Below, piece after piece: positions 53,901-64,000 of a stretch of 64,000 nt of DNA. Both the position numbers and the translations under genes were made by a program. The notes beneath the pieces are model-generated. The model saw only the letters and a list, made by a program, of their open reading frames with translations. It was not told the DNA's origin and did no database searches. The stretch spans positions 124,001-188,000 of the forward strand of contig OZ037899.1 in the NCBI GenBank assembly GCA_964035575.1, read 5' to 3'. This DNA comes from Rhynchopus sp. YZ270_cl-10. Its lineage: Eukaryota > Euglenozoa > Diplonemea > Diplonemida > Diplonemidae. Position 1 is the stretch's first letter; each line of letters starts with the position of its first letter.

Positions 53901-56900
53901 GGTCATGCCCAAAGCCAATCTTAATAGTAAAATTCGATTTTCTGTGAAAAATATTTTGACCAAAAAATCGTCATTTTCCGATTTTCGTCATTTTTACAGT
54001 TTTGCACACCCTGAAAATCGATTTTTTCGGCTCCGCCGGTGAAATATCGACATAATTTAGGTATGTTATGTGCATAATATACCCATTAGAGCCCATTCAA
54101 GTCACATTCCGACCATTTTTCGTGAAAAAATGCAACTTTTTGTCACCGTGACCCCCAAAAATGACGATTTTTTGGTCGATTTTTTCGGCCAAAAATTTCG
54201 TACCACAGGGCCATACCATATACTGGGATTATCAACTTTTTGAAAATACGGCCTGGTATTCGGGTGTATATGTCCCATGGGGCCCATAGTAACCTTACTG
54301 TGTCATGCCGAAAGCCAATCTTAATAGTAAAATTCGATTTTCTGTGAAAAATATTTTCACCAAAAAATCGTCATTTTTCCGATTTTCGTCATTTTTACAG
54401 TTTTGCACACCCTGAAAATCGATTTTTTCGGCTCCGCCGGTGAAATATCGACATAATTTAGGTATGTTATGTGCATAATATACCCATTAGAGCCCATTCA
54501 AGTCACATTCCGACCATTTTTCGTGAAAAAATGCAACTTTTTGTCACCGTGACCCCGAAAAATGACGATTTTTTGGTCGATTTTTTCGGCCAAAAATTTC
54601 GTACCACAGGGCCATACCATATACTGGGATTATCAACTTTTTGAAAATACGGCCTGGTATTCGGGTGTATATGTCCCATGGGGCCCATAGTAACCTTACT
54701 GGGTCATGCCGAAAGCCAATCTTAATAGTAAAATTCGATTTTCTGTGAAAAATATTTTCACCAAAAAATCGTCATTTTTCCGATTTTCGTCATTTTTACA
54801 GTTTTGCACACCCTGAAAATCGATTTTTTCGGCTCCGCCGGTGAAATATCGACATAATTTAGGTATGTTATGTGCATAAAATACCCATTAGAGCCCATTC
54901 AAGTCACATTCCGACCATTTTTCGTGAAAAAATGCAACTTTTTGTCACCGTGACCCCGAAAAATGACGATTTTTTGGTCGATTTTTTCGGCCAAAAATTT
55001 CGTACCACAGGGCCATACCATATACTGGGATTATCAACTTTTTGAAAATACGGCCTGGTATTCGGGTGTATATGTCCCATGGGGCCCATAGTAACCTTAC
55101 TGGGTCATGCCGAAAGCCAATCTTAATAGTAAAGTTCGACTTTCTGTGAAAAATATTTTCACCAAAAAATCGTCATTTTTCCGATTTTCGTCATTTTTAC
55201 AGTTTTGCACACCCTGAAAATCGATTTTTTCGGCTCCGCCGGTGAAATATCGACATAATTTAGGTATGTTATGTGCATAATATACCCATTAGAGCCCATT
55301 CAAGTCACATTCCGACCATTTTTCGTGAAAAAATGCAACTTTTTGTCACCGTGACCCCGAAAAATGACGATTTTTTGGTCGATTTTTTCGGCCAAAAATT
55401 TCGTACCACAGGGCCATACCATATACTGGGATTATCAACTTTTTGAAAATACGGCCTGGTATTCGGGTGTATATGTCCCATGGGGCCCATAGTAACCTTA
55501 CTGGGTCATGCCGAAAGCCAATCTTAATAGTAAAATTCGATTTTCTGTGAAAAATATTTTCACCAAAAAATCGTCATTTTTCCGATTTTCGTCATTTTTA
55601 CAGTTTTGCACACCCTGAAAATCGATTTTTTCGGCTCCGCCGGTGAAATATCGACATAATTTAGGTATGTTATGTGCATAATATACCCATTAGAGCCCAT
55701 TCAAGTCACATTCCGACCATTTTTCGTGAAAAAATGCAACTTTTTGTCACTGTGACCCCGAAAAATGACGATTTTTTGGTCGATTTTTTTGGCCAAAAAT
55801 TTCGTACCACAGGGCCATACCATATACTGGGATTATCAACTTTTTGAAAATACGGCCTGGTATTCGGGTGTATATGTCCCATGGGGCCCATAGTAACCTT
55901 ACTGGGTCATGCCCAAAGCCAATCTTAATAGTAAAATTCGATTTTCTGTGAAAAATATTTTGACCAAAAAATCGTCATTTTCCGATTTTCGTCATTTTTA
56001 CAGTTTTGCACACCCTGAAAATCGAATTTTTCGGCTCCGCCGGTGAAATATCGACATAATTTAGGTATGTTATGTGCATAATATACCCATTAGAGCCCAT
56101 TCAAGTCACATTCCGACCATTTTTCGTGAAAAAATGCAACTTTTTGTCACCGTGACCCCCAAAAATGACGATTTTTTGGTCGATTTTTTCGGCCAAAAAT
56201 TTCGTACCACAGGGCCATACCATATACTGGGATTATCAACTTTTTGAAAATACGGCCTGGTATTCGGGTGTATATGTCCCATGGGGCCCATAGTAACCTT
56301 ACTGGGTCATGCCGAAAGCCAATCTTAATAGTAAAATTCGATTTTCTGTGAAAAATATTTTCACCAAAAAATCGTCATTTTTCCGATTTTCGTCATTTTT
56401 ACAGTTTTGCACACCCTGAAAATCGAATTTTTCGGCTCCGCCGGTGAAATATCGACATAATTTAGGTATGTTATGTGCATAATATACCCATTAGAGCCCA
56501 TTCAAGTCACATTCCGACCATTTTTCGTGAAAAAATGCAACTTTTTGTCACCGTGACCCCGAAAAATGACGATTTTTTGGTCGATTTTTTCGGCCAAAAA
56601 TTTCGTACCACAGGGCCATACCATATACTGGGATTATCAACTTTTTGAAAATACGGCCTGGTATTCGGGTGTATATGTCCCATGGGGCCCATAGTAACCT
56701 TACTGGGTCATGCCGAAAGCCAATCTTAATAGTAAAGTTCGATTTTCTGTGAAAAATATTTTCACCAAAAAATCGTCATTTTTCCGATTTTCGTCATTTT
56801 TACAGTTTTGCACACCCTGAAAATCGATTTTTTCGGCTCCGCCAGTGAAATATCGACATAATTTAGGTATGTTATGTGCATAAAATACCCATTAGAGCCC

Positions 56901-59900
56901 ATTCAAGTCACATTCCGACCATTTTTCGTGAAAAAATGCAACTTTTTGTCACCGTGACCCCGAAAAATGACGATTTTTTGGTCGATTTTTTCGGCCAAAA
57001 ATTTCGTACCACAGGGCCATACCATATACTGGGATTATCAACTTTTTGAAAATACGGCCTGGTATTCGGGTGTATATGTCCCATGGGGCCCATAGTAACC
57101 TTACTGGGTCATGCCGAAAGCCAATCTTAATAGTAAAATTCGATTTTCTGTGAAAAATATTTTCACCAAAAAATCGTCATTTTTCCGATTTTCGTCATTT
57201 TTACAGTTTTGCACACCCTGAAAATCGAATTTTTCGGCTCCGCCGGTGAAATATCGACATAATTTAGGTATGTTATGTGCATAATATACCCATTAGAGCC
57301 CATTCAAGTCACATTCCGACCATTTTTCGTGAAAAAATGCAACTTTTTGTCACCGTGACCCCGAAAAATGACGATTTTTTGGTCGATTTTTTCGGCCAAA
57401 AATTTCGTACCACAGGGCCATACCATATACTGGGATTATCAACTTTTTGAAAATACGGCCTGGTATTCGGGTGTATATGTCCCATGGGGCCCATAGTAAC
57501 CTTACTGGGTCATGCCGAAAGCCAATCTTAATAGTAAAATTCGATTTTCTGTGAAAAATATTTTCACCAAAAAATCGTCATTTTTCCGATTTTCGTCATT
57601 TTTACAGTTTTGCACACCCTGAAAATCGATTTTTTCGGCTCCGCCGGTGAAATATCGACATAATTTAGGTATGTTATGTGCATAATATACCCATTAGAGC
57701 CCATTCAAGTCACATTCCGACCATTTTTCGTGAAAAAATGCAACTTTTTGTCACCGTGACCCCGAAAAATGACGATTTTTTGGTCGATTTTTTCGGCCAA
57801 AAATTTCGTACCACAGGGCCATACCATATACTGGGATTATCAACTTTTTGAAAATACGGCCTGGTATTCGGGTGTATATGTCCCATGGGGCCCATAGTAA
57901 CCTTACTGTGTCATGCCGAAAGCCAATCTTAATAGTAAAATTCGATTTTCTGTGAAAAATATTTTCACCAAAAAATCGTCATTTTTCCGATTTTCGTCAT
58001 TTTTACAGTTTTGCACACCCTGAAAATCGATTATTTCGGCTCCGCCGGTGAAATATCGACATAATTTAGGTATGTTATGTGCATAAAATACCCATTAGAG
58101 CCCATTCAAGTCACATTCCGACCATTTTTCGTGAAAAAATGCAACTTTTTGTCACCGTGACCCCGAAAAATGACGATTTTTTGGTCGATTTTTTCGGCCA
58201 AAAATTTCGTACCACAGGGCCATACCATATACTGGGATTATCAACTTTTTGAAAATACGGCCTGGTATTCGGGTGTATATGTCCCATGGGGCCCATAGTA
58301 ACCTTACTGGGTCATGCCGAAAGCCAATCTTAATAGTAAAATTCGATTTTCTGTGAAAAATATTTTCACCAAAAAATCGTCATTTTTCCGATTTTCGTCA
58401 TTTTTACAGTTTTGCACACCCTGAAAATCGAATTTTTCGGCTCCGCCGGTGAAATATCGACATAATTTAGGTATGTTATGTGCATAATATACCCATTAGA
58501 GCCCATTCAAGTCACATTCCGACCATTTTTCGTGAAAAAATGCAACTTTTTGTCACTGTGACCCCGAAAAATGACGATTTTTTGGTCGATTTTTTTGGCC
58601 AAAAATTTCGTACCACAGGGCCATACCATATACTGGGATTATCAACTTTTTGAAAATACGGCCTGGTATTCGGGTGTATATGTCCCATGGGGCCCATAGT
58701 AACCTTACTGGGTCATGCCGAAAGCCAATCTTAATAGTAAAATTCGATTTTCTGTGAAAAATATTTTCACCAAAAAATCGTCATTTTTCCGATTTTCGTC
58801 ATTTTTACAGTTTTGCACACCCTGAAAATCGATTTTTTCGGCTCCGCCGGTGAAATATCGACATAATTTAGGTATGTTATGTGCATAATATACCCATTAG
58901 AGCCCATTCAAGTCACATTCCGACCATTTTTCGTGAAAAAATGCAACTTTTTGTCACTGTGACCCCGAAAAATGACGATTTTTTGGTCGATTTTTTTGGC
59001 CAAAAATTTCGTACCACAGGGCCATACCATATACTGGGATTATCAACTTTTTGAAAATACGGCCTGGTATTCGGGTGTATATGTCCCATGGGGCCCATAG
59101 TAACCTTACTGGGTCATGCCCAAAGCCAATCTTAATAGTAAAATTCGATTTTCTGTGAAAAATATTTTGACCAAAAAATCGTCATTTTCCGATTTTCGTC
59201 ATTTTTACAGTTTTGCACACCCTGAAAATCGAATTTTTCGGCTCCGCCGGTGAAATATCGACATAATTTAGGTATGTTATGTGCATAATATACCCATTAG
59301 AGCCCATTCAAGTCACATTCCGACCATTTTTCGTGAAAAAATGCAACTTTTTGTCACCGTGACCCCCAAAAATGACGATTTTTTGGTCGATTTTTTCGGC
59401 CAAAAATTTCGTACCACAGGGCCATACCATATACTGGGATTATCAACTTTTTGAAAATACGGCCTGGTATTCGGGTGTATATGTCCCATGGGGCCCATAG
59501 TAACCTTACTGGGTCATGCCGAAAGCCAATCTTAATAGTAAAATTCGATTTTCTGTGAAAAATATTTTCACCAAAAAATCGTCATTTTTCCGATTTTCGT
59601 CATTTTTACAGTTTTGCACACCCTGAAAATCGATTTTTTCGGCTCCGCCGGTGAAATATCGACATAATTTAGGTATGTTATGTGCATAATATACCCATTA
59701 GAGCCCATTCAAGTCACATTCCGACCATTTTTCGTGAAAAAATGCAACTTTTTGTCACCGTGACCCCGAAAAATGACGATTTTTTGGTCGATTTTTTCGG
59801 CCAAAAATTTCGTACCACAGGGCCATACCATATACTGGGATTATCAACTTTTTGAAAATACGGCCTGGTATTCGGGTGTATATGTCCCATGGGGCCCATA

Positions 59901-62900
59901 GTAACCTTACTGTGTCATGCCGAAAGCCAATCTTAATAGTAAAATTCGATTTTCTGTGAAAAATATTTTCACCAAAAAATCGTCATTTTTCCGATTTTCG
60001 TCATTTTTACAGTTTTGCACACCCTGAAAATCGATTTTTTCGGCTCCGCCGGTGAAATATCGACATAATTTAGGTATGTTATGTGCATAAAATACCCATT
60101 AGAGCCCATTCAAGTCACATTCCGACCATTTTTCGTGAAAAAATGCAACTTTTTGTCACCGTGACCCCGAAAAATGACGATTTTTTGGTCGATTTTTTCG
60201 GCCAAAAATTTCGTACCACAGGGCCATACCATATACTGGGATTATCAACTTTTTGAAAATACGGCCTGGTATTCGGGTGTATATGTCCCATGGGGCCCAT
60301 AGTAACCTTACTGGGTCATGCCGAAAGCCAATCTTAATAGTAAAATTCGATTTTCTGTGAAAAATATTTTCACCAAAAAATCGTCATTTTTCCGATTTTC
60401 GTCATTTTTACAGTTTTGCACACCCTGAAAATCGAATTTTTCGGCTCCGCCGGTGAAATATCGACATAATTTAGGTATGTTATGTGCATAATATACCCAT
60501 TAGAGCCCATTCAAGTCACATTCCGACCATTTTTCGTGAAAAAATGCAACTTTTTGTCACTGTGACCCCGAAAAATGACGATTTTTTGGTCGATTTTTTT
60601 GGCCAAAAATTTCGTACCACAGGGCCATACCATATACTGGGATTATCAACTTTTTGAAAATACGGCCTGGTATTCGGGTGTATATGTCCCATGGGGCCCA
60701 TAGTAACCTTACTGGGTCATGCCCAAAGCCAATCTTAATAGTAAAATTCGATTTTCTGTGAAAAATATTTTGACCAAAAAATCGTCATTTTCCGATTTTC
60801 GTCATTTTTACAGTTTTGCACACCCTGAAAATCGAATTTTTCGGCTCCGCCGGTGAAATATCGACATAATTTAGGTATGTTATGTGCATAATATACCCAT
60901 TAGAGCCCATTCAAGTCACATTCCGACCATTTTTCGTGAAAAAATGCAACTTTTTGTCACCGTGACCCCGAAAAATGACGATTTTTTGGTCGATTTTTTC
61001 GGCCAAAAATTTCGTACCACAGGGCCATACCATATACTGGGATTATCAACTTTTTGAAAATACGGCCTGGTATTCGGGTGTATATGTCCCATGGGGCCCA
61101 TAGTAACCTTACTGGGTCATGCCGAAAGCCAATCTTAATAGTAAAATTCGATTTTCTGTGAAAAATATTTTCACCAAAAAATCGTCATTTTTCCGATTTT
61201 CGTCATTTTTACAGTTTTGCACACCCTGAAAATCGATTTTTTCGGCTCCGCCGGTGAAATATCGACATAATTTAGGTATGTTATGTGCATAAAATACCCA
61301 TTAGAGCCCATTCAAGTCACATTCCGACCATTTTTCGTGAAAAAATGCAACTTTTTGTCACCGTGACCCCGAAAAATGACGATTTTTTGGTCGATTTTTT
61401 TGGCCAAAAATTTCGTACCACAGGGCCATACCATATACTGGGATTATCAACTTTTTGAAAATACGGCCTGGTATTCGGGTGTTTTTGTCCCATGGGGCCC
61501 ATAGTAACCTTACTGGGTCATGCCGAAAGCCAATCTTAATAGTAAAATTCGATTTTCTGTGAAAAATATTTTCACCAAAAAATCGTCATTTTTCCGATTT
61601 TCGTCATTTTTACAGTTTTGCACACCCTGAAAATCGATTTTTTCGGCTCCGCCGGTGAAATATCGACATAATTTAGGTATGTTATGTGCATAAAATACCC
61701 ATTAGAGCCCATTCAAGTCACATTCCGACCATTTTTCGTGAAAAAATGCAACTTTTTGTCACCGTGACCCCGAAAAATGACGATTTTTTGGTCGATTTTT
61801 TTGGCCAAAAATTTCGTACCACAGGGCCATACCATATACTGGGATTATCAACTTTTTGAAAATACGGCCTGGTATTCGGGTGTATATGTCCCATGGGGCC
61901 CATAGTAACCTTACTGGGTCATGCCGAAAGCCAATCTTAATAGTAAAATTCGATTTTCTGTGAAAAATATTTTGACCAAAAAATCGTCATTTTTCCGATT
62001 TTCGTCATTTTTACAGTTTTGCACACCCTGAAAATCGAATTTTTCGGCTCCGCCGGTGAAATATCGACATAATTTAGGTATGTTATGTGCATAATATACC
62101 CATTAGAGCCCATTCAAGTCACATTCCGACCATTTTTCGTGAAAATATGCAACTTTTTGTCACTGTGACCCCGAAAAATGACGATTTTTTGGTCGATTTT
62201 TTTGGCCAAAAATTTCGTACCACAGGGCCATACCATATACTGGGATTATCAACTTTTTGAAAATACGGCCTGGTATTCGGGTGTATATGTCCCATGGGGC
62301 CCATAGTAACCTTACTGGGTCATGCCCAAAGCCAATCTTAATAGTAAAATTCGATTTTCTGTGAAAAATATTTTGACCAAAAAATCGTCATTTTCCGATT
62401 TTCGTCATTTTTACAGTTTTGCACACCCTGAAAATCGAATTTTTCGGCTCCGCCGGTGAAATATCGACATAATTTAGGTATGTTATGTGCATAATATACC
62501 CATTAGAGCCCATTCAAGTCACATTCCGACCATTTTTCGTGAAAAAATGCAACTTTTTGTCACCGTGACCCCGAAAAATGACGATTTTTTGGTCGATTTT
62601 TTCGGCCAAAAATTTCGTACCACAGGGCCATACCATATACTGGGATTATCAACTTTTTGAAAATACGGCCTGGTATTCGGGTGTATATGTCCCATGGGGC
62701 CCATAGTAACCTTACTGGGTCATGCCGAAAGCCAATCTTAATAGTAAAATTCGATTTTCTGTGAAAAATATTTTCACCAAAAAATCGTCATTTTTCCGAT
62801 TTTCGTCATTTTTACAGTTTTGCACACCCTGAAAATCGAATTTTTCGGCTCCGCCGGTGAAATATCGACATAATTTAGGTATGTTATGTGCATAATATAC

Positions 62901-64000
62901 CCATTAGAGCCCATTCAAGTCACATTCCGACCATTTTTCGTGAAAATATGCAACTTTTTGTCACTGTGACCCCGAAAAATGACGATTTTTTGGTCGATTT
63001 TTTTGGCCAAAAATTTCGTACCACAGGGCCATACCATATACTGGGATTATCAACTTTTTGAAAATACGGCCTGGTATTCGGGTGTATATGTCCCATGGGG
63101 CCCATAGTAACCTTACTGGGTCATGCCCAAAGCCAATCTTAATAGTAAAATTCGATTTTCTGTGAAAAATATTTTGACCAAAAAATCGTCATTTTCCGAT
63201 TTTCGTCATTTTTACAGTTTTGCACACCCTGAAAATCGAATTTTTCGGCTCCGCCGGTGAAATATCGACATAATTTAGGTATGTTATGTGCATAATATAC
63301 CCATTAGAGCCCATTCAAGTCACATTCCGACCATTTTTCGTGAAAAAATGCAACTTTTTGTCACCGTGACCCCCAAAAATGACGATTTTTTGGTCGATTT
63401 TTTCGGCCAAAAATTTCGTACCACAGGGCCATACCATATACTGGGATTATCAACTTTTTGAAAATACGGCCTGGTATTCGGGTGTATATGTCCCATGGGG
63501 CCCATAGTAACCTTAGTGTGTCATGCCGAAAGCCAATCTTAATAGTAAAATTCGATTTTCTGTGAAAAATATTTTCACCAAAAAATCGTCATTTTTCCGA
63601 TTTTCGTCATTTTTACAGTTTTGCACACCCTGAAAATCGATTTTTTCGGCTCCGCCGGTGAAATATCGACATAATTTAGGTATGTTATGTGCATAATATA
63701 CCCATTAGAGCCCATTCAAGTCACATTCCGACCATTTTTCGTGAAAAAATGCAACTTTTTGTCACCGTGACCCCGAAAAATGACGATTTTTTGGTCGATT
63801 TTTTCGGCCAAAAATTTCGTACCACAGGGCCATACCATATACTGGGATTATCAACTTTTTGAAAATACGGCCTGGTATTCGGGTGTATATGTCCCATGGG
63901 GCCCATAGTAACCTTACTGTGTCATGCCGAAAGCCAATCTTAATAGTAAAATTCGATTTTCTGTGAAAAATATTTTCACCAAAAAATCGTCATTTTTCCG
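47922..64000. repeat. 401-bp satellite array 3, right part (40 monomer starts)
   Basis: The array resumes after the transposon. Monomers start at 48089 and continue past the window end. Seven periods in this part are 400 bases long; they lack one T in the CATTTTTCCG block and mostly share linked variants (CACTGTGACC, TTTTTTTGGCC, ATGCCCAAAG, ATTTTGACC). Other variants are CCGCCAGTG with TAAAGTTCG (48400-51000 and 56730-56850) and GGTGTTTTTGTCCC (48891, 51297 and 61317 monomers). No gene. Confidence 0.97.

Noticed and set aside
5941-63906. A 61-codon minus-strand open frame repeated in every satellite monomer
   Set aside because: It recurs only because the monomer is homogenised. Variants include radical changes (HI to QK), there is no start context or known domain, and the frame lies in satellite DNA.
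5941-64000. CRISPR array
   Set aside because: The repeats are head to tail with no unique spacers, 401 bases long, and in a eukaryote.

Overview
This is nuclear DNA of an unidentified eukaryote, probably a protist or alga. I find no protein-coding gene. The eukaryotic assignment rests on five things: tRNA genes with no encoded CCA and with T-run terminators, a tRNA-Tyr(GTA) with a short intron, an initiator tRNA-Met with an A-type T loop, a 7SL-type SRP RNA, and a U6 snRNA with the ACAGAGA core. Long satellite arrays also point to a large, repeat-rich genome. I cannot name the species.

Layout. (1) 1-5583: 22 tRNA genes on both strands, with short AT-rich spacers, a hairpin-rich spacer (91-1217) and a foldback element (3231-3620). 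(2) 5684-9584: a 401-bp satellite array of nine monomers, cut off abruptly at about 9584. (3) 9585-10990: a small-RNA cluster on the minus strand holding an SRP RNA, a U6 snRNA and two copies of an unidentified snRNA-like unit. (4) 11130-16870: repeats only. These are a family with a period near 172 bp, a decayed relative of the satellite with a period near 402 bp, and a two-monomer island of the 401-bp satellite. (5) 17084-18640: two 5S rRNA genes, a 5S fragment, a possible orphan small RNA and four tRNAs. (6) 19371-24240: 21 more tRNAs, interrupted by 172-bp-family repeats. (7) 24350-33933: a second copy of 1-9584, offset by exactly 24,349 bp. (8) From there to the window end the 401-bp satellite continues (81 monomer starts from 30290), broken once by a 1.35-kb DNA transposon with terminal inverted repeats at 46571-47921.

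Taken together, one 24.3-kb unit carries 47 tRNA genes that read 44 of the 46 isoacceptors expected of a eukaryotic nucleus (only Cys-GCA and Leu-TAA were not found), plus 5S, U6 and SRP RNA. It looks like a physical concentration of RNA polymerase III genes. U6, SRP RNA and one unassigned locus share a 34-bp upstream element, 24-25 bp before the inferred starts of U6 and SRP RNA.

The oddest feature is in the tRNAs. Ten isoacceptors that otherwise fold normally have C instead of the near-universal U at position 33, just 5' of the anticodon. They are all three Ala, Thr-AGT, Thr-CGT, Arg-ACG, Arg-CCG, Gly-GCC, Lys-CTT and elongator Met. This suggests either C-to-U editing or a lineage that tolerates C33.
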